Shown here: positions 1 to 26,601 of the stretch, piece after piece
Layout of the letters: each line of letters opens with the position of its first letter
Numbering within the stretch: position 1 is the first letter of the stretch
From: Dermatemys mawii
Lineage: Eukaryota; Chordata; Testudines; Dermatemydidae
Assembly (NCBI GenBank): GCA_007922305.1
Contig: ML677343.1
Location: 33,378,526 to 33,442,525, forward strand
Reading direction: 5' to 3'
Length of the DNA: 64,000 nucleotides
The notes under the pieces: model-generated
What the model saw: only the letters and a program-made list of their open reading frames with translations
Told to the model about the DNA's origin: nothing
The model's database searches: none
Position numbers and translations under genes: made by a program

Positions 1-180
1 CTCCCAACTGCGCCCCACCCCACAGCCCCACGCTCCCAACTGCGCCTCCAGTCCCAAGCTCTCAGCTGTGCCCCACCCCCCAGCCCCACGCTCCCAGCTG
101 TGGCCCCCCCCCCCCCCCCCCCCCCCCCCCCGCGCCCCACCCCCCCAGCCCCACGCTCCCAGCTGCACCCCCCCACACAC
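1..180. repeat. C-rich minisatellite with 28-base poly-C tract
   Basis: About five imperfect copies of a roughly 32-base unit are visible, each built on a run of C, then AGCCCCACG, then CTCCCARCTG. One copy is expanded into an uninterrupted run of 28 C at 104-131. The C-strand could form i-motifs and the opposite strand G-quadruplexes. The tract may also be mis-sized by sequencing. Confidence 0.8.
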
Positions 181-2390
181 ACACCAGCCTGGGACAGGCA
201 AGCCCCAGTTACCCCTTTCCAGTGACTCTAGGCCCCAAGCTGTGTCCCAGGGGTGTAGGCTCAGCAGGCCCGATTCTGCTCTGCGTCACTGGGACTCACT
301 GGGTCACTGGCACGCCCAGGAGTAATGCAGCTGCCAGTCCAGGGAGAATCAGAGCCGGGGCCCGAATGGCGCCATGGTGCCCAAGGGAAGATGGGACGGG
401 CCCCAGCCTGGTGCAGCTGGAATCCTTGAGCCAGCAGGGTGGGACTGGGCCCCAGGAGTCCCCCCATCCAGCAGGCTGCCCGGGGGAACCACCCCAGTCC
501 AATAGCACCCCAGGGTTTGTAGGGCTACTTGTGGGGCAGGCTCAGAAAAGCGGCTCTCCCTGAAGGCGGCTCCCGGGGGAGGGCTGTGGGCTGAACAAAG
601 GGAGGTGAGGAGCAGCCTGGCCTCCCCCCACACACAGCCGCTCTGGTGGGGTTTTGTTCTTTCACTCTAGCCACGGCAGGGCCTTCCACATGTCCCCCTC
701 GAGCCGAGCGGGGGCTGGCAATTCCCCAGCAAGCGCTGGGTTTACACTGTGCGAATGTCCTGCTCAGGTCTCCCCCTGCCCTGCCCCCTGGGGAGTCAGT
801 AAAGCTGCTTCCCCATTTCTTGGCATGTTAACTGGGCAGAGGCAGGGCTCATCAGTGCTTTATGGACACGCAGAAGAGCTGTAAAGCACCCGCCCATCCC
901 TCCTGCCCAGGGGATACCCCCACGGAGGGGTCCTCGCCAGCAGGCACAGTGACAGAGCCCCCCCCCGCCCCACACAGGATCACCTGGCGCAGGGCCAGGG
1001 TGGGGCAGAAGGGGAGGTGGGCCAAGGTCAGCCAATGTCCTGCCTATTACCAGCTGCCCCCAGGCCTCTGGGGCTGATGCAGCCCAAGCAGAAGAGAGAG
1101 CAGCCCTCAGGGCTCCGCGCACCAGCACTGAGGGTTGAGTCACCAGGAGGTACAGGCATCGCCTCTGGCCCTGCACGGAGGGATGTGACCCAAAGGCCCT
1201 GTGCCCCCAAAAGTGGGTGGATGTGCATCCCAGAACCTGAGCTCTGCACCAGTCCCATTGCAGGTGCCTCTGAGGCTGGAGTGCAGAGCCCCCTTCCCCC
1301 CCTGCATAGCGGGTGCTGCTGGCGGACTCCCGGAGGAGAGGAATAAGTGGGGCCAGGGCTCAGTGCCAGGAAAGAATGGCTGGGATAGAGACAGCGCATG
1401 GCAGGAACAGGGGCCATGCAAGGAGTGGGAAAGGAGCCAGCTGACAATCAGGATGGCAGGAAATCCTCATTCACACAGTGGACAGTTAGCCTGTGGAACT
1501 CCTGGCCACAAGGCTTCCTGCCGACTCAGAGCTTATTAAGCTTCAGAACAGAACCGGCTGGTGAGAAGCTTTGGCATCACAGTGAGGCTAGAAACCCAGA
1601 CCACACCTGGGGCTCTGGAAGGAGCTGCCCTCTCCTGCTTCAGTGCAGGACAGGCTGGGCACAGGCCCACACGCATGGGGTGCTGGGCACAGGGACTGGC
1701 ACTGCCCAGCCATTTGCCACCATACACTGCTCACGTTGCCCGCGGGCCGTGTCTCCCCATGTCCGTGTGTCTAGGCTGTGAGCTCTTCAGGACAGGGACT
1801 GGCTGCTCCGGTGTGTGTCCAGCACTGGGCACACCAGGGTCCTCGTGGGTCATGGGTCCTTGGGCACCTCCACGGCAAACCTGATTAACCCCAGCAACGC
1901 TCCTGGGCTGATCTGTGCTGGCAGGTCCGACCTTCAGCTCCGGCTTTCATTGGCTGTAGAAATTTTTCCCCCCCCCCGCCCCCGGCCCCGCCGCCAGGCC
2001 CTGCACAGACAGGCCTTGCTTCAAAGCACTCAGAAGGGGAAGGGCCCAGACGGGGGGGGAGAGGGTGGAGACACTGGGGGTCCCGATCCTGACTGGCCAG
2101 CACCCCACATGCACCCAGCGCTGAGCCCCGCCCTCGGGCCCCCGCAGTGACTTGGGCAGGTCACCCAGGGAGACTGGGGCAGAGCCAGGACCCAAATCCA
2201 GGCCAGGCGGGTCCTAGCCCACTGCCTGTCCCCCTCATGCTCTGTCCCCTCCCCCCAGCTGTGTTGGGGGGTCCCCGGCTGCTCTCCGGGGCGCGGCAGC
2301 TGTTGCATTGTGCGGGGAGAGGCGGCGCCGGCCGAGGGATGCGCTGGTGCTGATGCTGCAGGGATGTTGCAGCATATGTAGCGGCGCCCG
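181..2390. other. Upstream flank of TUBB3, no gene seen
   Basis: Short open frames on both strands show no recognisable protein. A degraded piece of a common reptilian repeat (the part reading 'gtgagctcttcaggacaggg') lies near 1775-1850. MC1R, the usual upstream neighbour of TUBB3 in vertebrates, is a single-exon receptor gene; no such receptor frame is present, so it must lie outside the window. Confidence 0.6.
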
Positions 2391-2393
2391 CTG

Positions 2394-2398
2394 ATTGG
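2394..2398 (-). promoter_or_regulatory. Inverted CCAAT box of the TUBB3 promoter
   Basis: ATTGG lies about 50 bases upstream of the TATA box, a usual spacing for an NF-Y site. It is read directly from sequence; activity is inferred. Confidence 0.55.
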
Positions 2399-2412
2399 TG
2401 GGCCTGGCGGGG

Positions 2413-2420
2413 TGACGTCA
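2413..2420. promoter_or_regulatory. Palindromic CRE (TGACGTCA) in the TUBB3 promoter
   Basis: A perfect 8-base cAMP response element lies 15 bases after the CCAAT box and 28 bases before the TATA box. CREB/ATF binding is established for this motif; its use here is inferred from position. Confidence 0.7.
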
Positions 2421-2448
2421 GCGGCCGACCGGTGCAGCGGGAGGCGCC

Positions 2449-2456
2449 TATAAAAG
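2449..2456 (+). promoter_or_regulatory. TATA box of TUBB3
   Basis: TATAAAAG sits 107 bases before the TUBB3 start codon. It predicts a transcription start near 2478-2482 and a 5'UTR of about 75 bases. Confidence 0.75.
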
Positions 2457-2555
2457 GCTCCGGCAGGCGCCCGGCCGCTTTCCGCAGCCCCCCGCCCGCT
2501 CCGCTCCTGCGCCCCGAGCCGCCTGCACCAGCCACAGCCGCCGCCCCGGGCCAGC

Positions 2556-11265
<8,710 letters not shown>

Positions 11266-11600
11266 AGCCTCTAGAGTTGGCCTGGGTCAAGTTTCTTACC
11301 ATGAAGGTCAAGCTTCTACAGCACCCTACTGTCCAGTTTAGTCCTCTGTCTTCACTACCCGTTAGCTGAGTTCTAGACAACCGCTACTTAGTTGCTTCTG
11401 ATTAAGGGTTCCAAATTTTAAATCATTCAGTATTTACTAACCATCTCCCCTCTCCCCCCCTTGAGCTGGCGCAGCCGTGCCCTGTTCTCATGACTCTGAT
11501 CATGTCGATGACCCTGATGTTTGATTATTATTTTTTTTACTGGTTTGTGTCGATTTTTATTTTTTTGGAATACTTAATAAACGTATTGCTGTCCAGTAGG
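11266..11600 (+). terminator. TUBB3: TUBB3 3'UTR and poly(A) signal
   Basis: An AATAAA hexamer lies at 11576-11581 in an AT-rich stretch, about 310 bases after the stop. Cleavage is expected near 11595-11605. The compact 3'UTR contains no repeat. Confidence 0.85.
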
Positions 11601-14600
11601 GCCCCTGCGAGACCTTCATTGTTCCAGCCCCAGGACTTGGCAATGGGTGTCAGCCGGGTGGGTTTGGTGGGGAGCAGGGGGATGCTGCTTGTCAGTTGTG
11701 AGCAGAGTGGGGGTGCTGTCCTTCTCCACACCCTGGGCAGCACCCCTATTCAATTCCCTGGGGGCTAAACCAAAGGGTTTGGGGGGAGCCTAATGAGGGT
11801 GTATGGGAGTTGGGGGCGGGGAGGCTGAATCCATAAGGGTGGAGCCTCCAGAGCAGGCAGACACTTCTGAGCCAGCCCCAGACATCATGACCTAGGACTC
11901 TCCACAAGGGTCACGCGTGTGGCAGGTGTGTCTTGCACCCGCTGAGGACTCCCCACCAAGGAGCAGAACTGGGCAAAGGCGACACTCCTGCTCAGGCCCA
12001 CCCATAGCACTCTGGGCCCTGGGGGCGAGGGTGGCGCCCAGGGTAGAAGTGATGAATCCCTCACTTCCAGGACCCCCTGGGGGGCCCCCCAAAGCACAGG
12101 GCCAAGAGCAGTCTCATGTGCCTAGGAGACCTGCAGCCAGCCACAGCAATTCCACCCCCCATCAGCAGGCCTGTACCCACTCCACAACATCCCTGCAACT
12201 GAGCTGCTGGAGTTAGCAGGGGTGGGGGACGGGGACTGTGCTTGTAAGAAGCATTTATCCTTCGGTCCTGAGACTCCAGCGCCCTACCCTGGGTCTGAGT
12301 TGGCAGAGGGGCCAAATGACAGATGGGGGTGCAAAGACTCATAGAAGCCCCCAGAAGAGGCTTTTCTGGCAGGATTTCAGTTCCCTGCCCCATGCTAGTC
12401 CAGGGCCTGGGGGCTCGGCAGCAGGCTGGGCCCAGTTCCACCAGAGGCTATTCCAGATGCAGCCTGCACTGACTATCCCCCACCTACGCTTCACTTTGCC
12501 CCTCCACTCTGCATGCTAGTGAGGTTTGGGTTGATCGTGCTGCAAAGCAGTGTTCCATGGCTGAGGAACGGTGGACCAGGCCTGTCAAAGCCCTGGAATT
12601 CAGCCCAATGCACATGAGCTGGCCCTGTCCTGGGGGTAGGATAAACTGCCCTTTTGGGGGGAACCTCGAGAAGGGTTTGGGTTGGAAGTGGAGGGCTGAG
12701 GCCTCATAGAAGCCAGCAGGGCCAATACTTCAGCTACCAGCAGTAAGTCACCTGGCTGAGGCACGCTTGGGGTGGAGAGCACAGAAGAATCTTGGCTTCC
12801 CAGTGCTCTGTAAAGTGGGGTGGGGGGAGGAATTGGTGGTGGTTGGAGGGATGGGGCTGCTCTGGGGTGAGAGGCAGAGGCCACTTCAGCCTCCTACCTC
12901 TCCCCTGCTTGTAGCCTTCACCGCTCACGCTGACCTAGGGAGGAGGTAGCCTGTCCTGCAGGCCTTGCCCTGGATGTGCCCGTGAGAGATGCTGCCAGTG
13001 GCTCTTACTTCCCCAGCTGGCTTAGGGAACAAGTTCCCATGTGCAGCACCGTGCACCTTGGGGAAAGGGGCACTGCTGCCTCTGGACTGGGTGAGTCTCC
13101 AGCGGGCTGGGCCTCTTGCAGTGCCTCTCCTCTCTTTGCAAGGTGCTGCAGGATTAACCCTCTGCTCTCCAGTGCCCCAGAAGGCAGCTCTCCTCCATGG
13201 TGGGCTTGGAACAGGACAGCTCTGGGGCCAGTCCCATTATGCTCTTTTCCAGCTGCTAGCCCATTCCTCAGACCATCATCTAGCTCACAAGCATCCTGCT
13301 CTTTTCCTCTGCTCCCCTCTCAGCCCTGGCTAGAAGTGGGGAAAGCTAGTTACCATCTTCAACACACGTATTTAAACCCTACTTCCTGCCCCTCCTAGTG
13401 CAGGCTGGGGCCGGCCCCTTTAAACACCTGCCAACAGGGCGGGAGTGATCAGGGAATGGGGGCTGGGAGATGCTGCTGCAGCAGAGTTTTAAACATATTA
13501 GCTAATTAGGTTGCAAAGAACATCTCTTGAGCAGGCCCGTGGAGCTCCCCGGGGAACTGGGTGAAGGCCCTTGCTGCCTGGAGGTGCTGGGGCTGATTCT
13601 CCAGGCGGGAAGGCGGGGGGGGGGGTCTCTGGAATCTCACTAGCCCTGTTGATGGGCAGATCCCTGAGCTGGGCCCTGGGACGGCTGTGGGAGTGGTAGG
13701 GACGGGGCCTCCCCGCTCACCTCATGAGCATGAGACTAAACCCACCATGCTGACTGTTTCCTTCCAGGAGCTGGCCTTGTTCCCCAAGCCTGCTCTGGTG
13801 CCAGGCCAGGCCAGCACAGCTGCTCCCTGGGGGGAGCTCCCGGGGAACACAACCCTCTGACCTGCTGTGGGGCAGCCATAGAGCAGGGGACCCCTTTCCC
13901 CTGTCTCCGCACCGACGCTCAGGGGGAGGGGGTGTGGTGCTGGCACGGGGACCATTGTGTTGGGAGGTGCCAGGTCTGCTGTGCCTGTGAGTTAAGGGGT
14001 TAGTAACAGCCAAGGAGGGCAGAGGAACAGCTGCCTTTAGCCATCATCTTCGTGGAGCAGCGAACAGGCGCTGCCTTCCCCAGCGCAGCCCCAAGCGTCA
14101 CTCCGTGCATGGTCCTGGTGGGCACACGCAGTGCCAAGCCCCATGTATCACAGGGCCATGGTTTGGGGACAGGACATGGCAGTGCCCAGCTGGAGACAGA
14201 GCTCACCGTGCTGGCTGGAGTGAGTGTCCCCTGGCCCGGAGCCCAGATTCCACCAGCGCAGGCAGTGGGTGGCTAGCGCGGAACACACCAAGGCCCTGTT
14301 TGTCCACACAGGCACCGGCTAATGGCCACTCCGCACAGGGTGCAATGCAGGCTGATCCCTGGGGCGGGGAGCAAAGCATGACCCCCCCAGTGTGTTTTAG
14401 TCTCTCCTGTGCTGTGCGGGACAGGTCCCGGCCTGGGGACTCATGCCTGGCGCATGCCTCTGCCACCTGGTGCTCACAGCTGAAAGAAGATCAGAGAAGG
14501 AAATCAGAACTCCTCTGCAGCACGCACCCTGCTATCTGCATCATAGGAGAATCTTCATGTGCGGTGCAGACGTCTGGCCTATGACACACAGCTGAGCAGT

Positions 14601-14700
14601 TCTGATAATCACCAGTAGCGCTGCAATACACGAGCCAGCTAATTGCAGCCCAGTTAGCCCCATGAATGTACGGGGCCTTAGAGGAGCAGTGGGCAGGATG
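11601..14700. other. Intergenic region between TUBB3 and DEF8, no gene seen
   Basis: It is mostly unique, moderately GC-rich sequence. All frames are short and none resembles a known protein. A small AT-rich island near 13490-13530 holds GCTAATTAGG, a homeodomain-type core. No clear repeat could be assigned. Confidence 0.6.
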
Positions 14701-14989
14701 AAGTGGGAAAAGCCCAGCTCAGCCCGTTGACCTGCACTGGGAAGGTGACAGCCGAGCTCGCTCCGAGGAGCAGGCGCGGTCCTGAGAGGGGGGACGGAGG
14801 AGCAGAGGCGAGGGGCAGTGACGGGGAAAGGAGGGAGCGAGAACCCAGAAGGGAAAAGGCAAGTCAGAGAAGACAGGATCCCCCGAAGGGGAGCCGGGAG
14901 AGCGCTAGAAACCGGCGCTGGGAGACGCCTGGGCGGACCGAGTGAGGAGGAGGAAGGCGGGTGAAGGAAGGCGCTGGGGGGGGGGGGTG

Positions 14990-15800
14990 TAGATGGTCCA
15001 GTGCGCAGCGCCTGACTCTGCTGAGCCGTTCTCCGCCCCGCCCCAGCTCCCGAGGCTGCGGGTCCCCAGAGCAGCCCCCGATACCGGGTTTCTCTTGCAA
15101 GAGGCGACGGGCCCCTGCTGCCCCCCCAGCCCAGCCAGAGGCGCTGGAACAAGGCGGTGCCACCCGACGCAGGGCTACAGGCAGTTCAGTGCCTCCCCGC
15201 CCCGCACTGTACACAGGCGTCCGGCCCCACGGAGCCCCGCCCTGGGGGCGCTCGGCGGCTGCTCGGGCCGGGGGTCCCCGCTGCTGGCCCCCTCCCCGCA
15301 TCCTGCGGGCTCTGCTCGGGGCGGGGCAGCGGCCGGGGCGCGCGGTCCGCCCAGCCGGCGGGGGGCAGCAGCGGCCCCCTCCGCCGCCTTCTGCGCCTGC
15401 GCCCCCCGCCCCGGCCCGAGCTCGCTACAATGTAGCAGGGGCAGCTGGGCTGCGGGGCGGACCCGGCGGGTCGGGCTGGCGCCGGGCGGACCCTGCGCTG
15501 CGGAGCCGGCGGGCCATGAGCAGGTGAGGCCCGGGCCCGGGCCCGGGCGGGGTCCCCTGCCCGTCTCGGCCGGGGGGGGGCTCGTGTTCAGCCCCCTCGC
15601 TGGGCCCCGGGACGGCTCGGGAGGGGTCGCTGCCGCCCCGCGTGGGGCCGGGGCGCTTGGGAAGTTTTGGGACCTGCGGCGTCTTCCCGGCCCGCGCTTG
15701 TTACTTTGCTCCGCGGGGAGGGGGAGAGGCGCGCGTGGCTCTAGACTCAGCCCCCCCCCCCCCCGGCCAGGGGGCCGCCCCCAGCCCCTAACTGGCGGGG
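14990..15800. promoter_or_regulatory. DEF8: CpG island and presumed DEF8 promoter / 5'UTR exon
   Basis: The stretch is strongly CpG-rich and ends in CATGAGCAG followed by the donor GTGAGG at 15524. I infer a non-coding first exon of DEF8 ending at 15523 and spliced to 19914. No TATA box is seen, as expected for a broadly expressed gene. The upstream purine-rich stretch 14700-14990 could be promoter flank. Confidence 0.6.
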
Positions 15801-15870
15801 GGTCTGCAAACTGCCCCAGACGTCACCTGATCCGCCGGCCCCGACTGCAGGGAGGGGGAGGTTGTGACGG

Positions 15871-16961
15871 TGTTGTTCCTGGCGTGACCCACTGAGCGTG
15901 TCAGCTCAGGACAAATCGCTTCCAGAAGGGCAACTAGAGCCCAAGGCTGGGGTTTCTCTGCACTAAAGGCACCAAACCAGCCCAACAGAAGAGACTTTGG
16001 TTTTCCTCCACTGGCTAGCCACAAGTCACACAGGCAATTCCCTTAGACACTCCAGCTTCCCAGTATCACCACCAGCAGCCACCTGTCCTGGGGACAAATG
16101 GGTTATGAAAACCAACACCCCAAATAAAGAAAACGGTTCTTCCCAATTCCAAAGAATCAGGCCCCAGACCCAGGTCAATATACAAATCAGATCTTACCCA
16201 CAAATCACGCTGTAGCCAATCCTTTAGAATCTAAAATCTAAAGGTTTATTATACAAGGGAAAAGATCTAGGTGAGGGTCAGGGATGGTTAAAGGAAATCA
16301 AATCCATGCAGTAATGGCTTGCATCAGTTGTAGAATAACTGCAGGTTCAAATCAGAGTCTCTGGAATACATTCCCGGGAGGAATGGGTCATCAATCCTTT
16401 GGCCAGAGTGCCCATTTGTAGCAAAGTCCCATCCAGAAGTAGGAGCCAGACTGGAGATTAAAGACAAAATGGAGATCTTTCTCCCATGTTCATATAGACC
16501 TCCTCTTGTGGGTGGAGACCGCCTCCTTCTTGCTAATCAGAGTCCAGTTGTAAAATGGAGGTTTCAGGGCCATGTGGTCCAGTTACATGACTCTTCAAGA
16601 TTCAGCACCTGAGCAGCCAGGCCACATTCCCGGGGAAGCTCGGATGTGGACAGGCATCTACAAAGTTCATTGTTAGCTTGACCGGAACTTGATGGGCCAT
16701 CAGGAAGGCCAGGCCAACAGTAACTTTGTTTGGGATTTCACCCAAAAGCAAGCAGAAGTTTGAAATACAGATGCTATACAGCCAATCTTCATAACTCTAG
16801 CTACAAACAAGATACACACATACAGATAGCATAATCATAATCAGCAGACCATAACCTGGATCGTAGACACCTTATATGACCCCCTTTACCTAAGATTTGG
16901 TGCCCCTACAGGACCTTCATTGCACCAATGATCTATATGGTCCCAGATAATTTCAGTAACG
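15871..16961 (-). mobile_element. Solo LTR of an endogenous retrovirus-like element, with target-site duplication
   Basis: A 1,091-base AT-rich block lies in DEF8 intron 1, immediately flanked on both sides by TGACGG (15865-15870 and 16962-16967). Read on the minus strand it ends ...CA and contains one AATAAA (plus-strand TTTATT at 16245-16250), as an LTR should. The other end reads CG where TG is expected, consistent with one transition. No internal coding sequence or second LTR is present, so this is a solo LTR. The class is not assigned. Confidence 0.7.
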
Positions 16962-17399
16962 TGACGGAGGTGCTGCCCTGTGCCCGTCCTAGAGGAAAGG
17001 CGGTGGGGGCCCAGGTTGGGAGATTTGGGTCCTGCGGATTCTGTGGTGCCCATCACCACGGTATTTGGGCCCCAGGTTCTGCAATGCGCTGCAGAAATCT
17101 GCATCCTGACCCTAGCTCTGGGCGTGTGACACCTGGCGAGGGTCTCCCACCTGTACCATGCCCTTTCTCCTGCACGCTGTGGAGCATTGCTGGTGTGGGT
17201 GCCATGAGCTCTGCTGTGAAGCCTAGTATAGGCACTGAGCATGTTTATCATCACACTCTGGCCGTGGGAGCTCCGGGGGCAGGGGGAGCGGGGACAGTAA
17301 CTCGGGGATGGTTTTATTTGGGGATGTGGATAGCACCACAGTTCCAGTTTTGTCACAGCAGTGCAGCGATCCTTTTGAAAATCCCACCTGGAAAACTGT

Positions 17400-18400
17400 C
17401 CAAACCCAACTACATTCACCGTGAGTAAAGAGCCCAGCCCAGCATTGAAATCCCACCCTGGCTACCAACCAGGCTTGCAGTGACAATTTGCTTTAGGCTC
17501 CACTGTTGATGTTTTTCAAGAGTTGTCTGTTGAAGGGCCTAAACTGCTTTATTTGGGGCCTACATCTAGCTGGTGCATTCATTAGCTGCCTGTTCATAGG
17601 GGTGAGATTGCAACTTGAAAACACACCTTTTGTAAACCAAGTTCCTTCCCCCTGCTGCTAATGAAGTGTGGAGTTTTGGAAGTGGGAAAATAATGTATTC
17701 TTGCCCTTAGCACGGTTCTGCTTCCTCTGTGCTTATCTCTGGCATTGCACAATGAAACTCCGGTCTGGATGCTGAATTGTTTGGGTGTTAGATGTCAGGG
17801 GAATGGTTTAGAAAGCTAACTGCTCGCTCTGGAGTTCTGAGAAGAGATGTGTTTCTGTGTGCATCGTGGGTTTGGAAAAAGCTTGTGGGTGGGTATCTGT
17901 TTGTTTACAGCATTAAAATTGGAGGTCAGACTGATCCTGACAATGTCTCTTTATTAAATGGGATCAGAAATGGTTTCTGGAAATTAAGTAGCGGTTTCAA
18001 CATTATTTCATGCAAAGCAGCCTCCTGCATTTAAATGTCCCTTTTGGATGTCAGGCTGATTCCGAGAACTAGGAAGTGAAACGGATCACTGTAGAATCGC
18101 TGTCGAATGGTCAGACAGTTCACTCGGTAAAGAGCATCATTAGGGTTATGGTGCCAGCAGAGTGCTCGACTCGACGCAGACCAGTACGGAAACATCCACA
18201 GCTATGCTAGACAAACCTCCCCGGCAGGAACATGCATCCTTCTGTTCTGGACATAAGGACGAACGCAAACCCAAAAGTTGTACCGCTCCTAACGATGTCA
18301 GTTTAGTTAATCGGTACAGCCGCTAGTCTGCTGATACTGTTACAGCTTATTCCCGTCCCATATGGTACTAGCTATCCCAGTAAGCATGTTACACTAGTAG
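17400..18400. other. AT-rich unique part of DEF8 intron 1, no gene seen
   Basis: The stretch is much more AT-rich than its surroundings. It shows no repeat I recognise, no RNA gene, and no frame resembling a protein. Confidence 0.4.
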
Positions 18401-19087
18401 AACTGAGCCCACACAAGGGGTTTTACCTATCTGACTCCAGTTGCACAAATCTCCCCCATCCCAACTGAGGCACAGCAGTGTGTACAGCAGGGGCTGGGAA
18501 GGAGCTGCCCTGTGGCTGACCCACCATGAACCTCTCCGTGGTGCGTCTGGTACTGAACAAAGCGGGCCGCTCAGAGTCAGCTTGGCCATTCCCGACGGGC
18601 GGCCTTGTCTTCACTAGCTGTAAAGAGCCTGCGTGTAGCTTGGGGTAGCTCAGGTGAGGTCAGTCCTGAAGAGAAGGCAGTTGGAAGCTTTGACATGAGC
18701 TAGAGACTGATCGTATGCAAAGGACAAAGCTGGGCCAGGGGTTCCCAAAAGTAGCAGTGGGGTGTGGGGCTGAGCCCCATTGGTCTGTGTTTGCAGTACA
18801 GTGGTGCCCTGTATCCCCTGTCTGGGGTCCTGGGGGGTCTGTGCAGCTCCTAGCACAATGAGCGCTCTGGATTTCCCCCACCTAGGCGGTGGCAGTGCTG
18901 TGAGGAGAGATTGCACGGTTGGTTGGTCTGTTCAGCATGCTGAGGTGTTACCGACTCCCCAGCTGTGTCCGATTGTAATTGTGTTGCTAGGTTCAGCCCC
19001 TCCCAGAACCCCAGCGGCCACTGCTTGTCCAGGGAGAAGAGGCTCAAGGACGTTTCTCTTCACAAATGTGGAGTTTTCCTGTGGGCC

Positions 19088-19319
19088 GAAGGGCTTGTCT
19101 ACGGGTGAGACGCTGCAGTGCAGATGCTGGCTCCAGCAGCGGGGGGGTTCGCCTGCCGGCAGGGTCAATCCATCTCCCTGAGAGGCAGGAGCTAGGTCGA
19201 TGGACGAATTCTTCTGTCTCCACGCCGGGGCCTAGGTCGGCTTAGCTTTGTCGCATAGAGGGCTGGATACTTCCCCCCAAGAGGTCGACCCAGCGGCATC
19301 AATCTGTGGAGTGTAGCCC
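19088..19319. mobile_element. Non-autonomous DNA transposon remnant in DEF8 intron 1
   Basis: The ends are AGGGCTTGTCTAC and, in reverse, AGGGCTACAC. The interior has 'ctaggtcgatggacgaattcttc' and 'gaggtcgacccagcg', typical of a very common turtle MITE whose ends read GTCTACAC-like. It is diverged. Confidence 0.6.
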
Positions 19320-19329
19320 TGAGCGTCAG

Positions 19330-19460
19330 AGGAAGGCTGGCCTTGTGGGGAGAGCACAGGACTGGGGTTCAGTCCCTGGCCTGTGGTGCCCTGGCCCAGT
19401 CACTTCATGTCTCTGTGCCTCAGTTCCCCGCCTGTAAAAGGGGGTGAACACATCTGTCCC
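19330..19460 (+). repeat. MIR/CORE-SINE fragment in DEF8 intron 1
   Basis: The MIR core is recognisable: 'ggttcagtccctggc', then 'cccagtcacttcatgtctctg', then 'tgcctcagttccccgcctgtaaaa'. It lies directly after the MITE remnant. Confidence 0.75.
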
Positions 19461-19876
19461 TCGGGGCAGTGTGTGTGGCTAGAGCAATGAGGCCCTGGCT
19501 CTGCACTGTCCGAACACGTTTGTCGAGTGCCATTGGGAGTAGTCCCTCCAAGTGGCCGGAGCTGGGGAGCGTGCTGTAATGATGGGGTGCCGGGCTCCCG
19601 GATGTCTGGCTCACTTGGCTGGAATCTCGTCTGGTGACACAGGCGAGTGGAGAGACTGGTTTTTCTACCTCCTCTGCTGTGGAGCACAAGCCCCACAGAG
19701 CGCGTGAGCGGCAGGGGGTGATACTGCTCGGTGGTGGCTGGGAAAAATTATCCATCAATTCCCGTTTGAAGTGGAAGCTGCCTGGGCCGGGGGAGGGAAG
19801 GATCAGGCATGCCAGCTGTGGCCTGGTCCCCAGCTCTGGTGTCACAGGCAGAGGGGTGAGCACCTGGGGCAGGTGA

Positions 19877-26601
<6,725 letters not shown>

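Noticed and set aside
1..2390. MC1R upstream of TUBB3
   Set aside because: Expected from synteny, but no seven-transmembrane frame is present on either strand.
14990..15895. Coding first exon of DEF8 with a long N-terminal extension
   Set aside because: Frames here are GC-rich shadows. Splicing to 19914 puts the only late ATG out of frame with DEF8.
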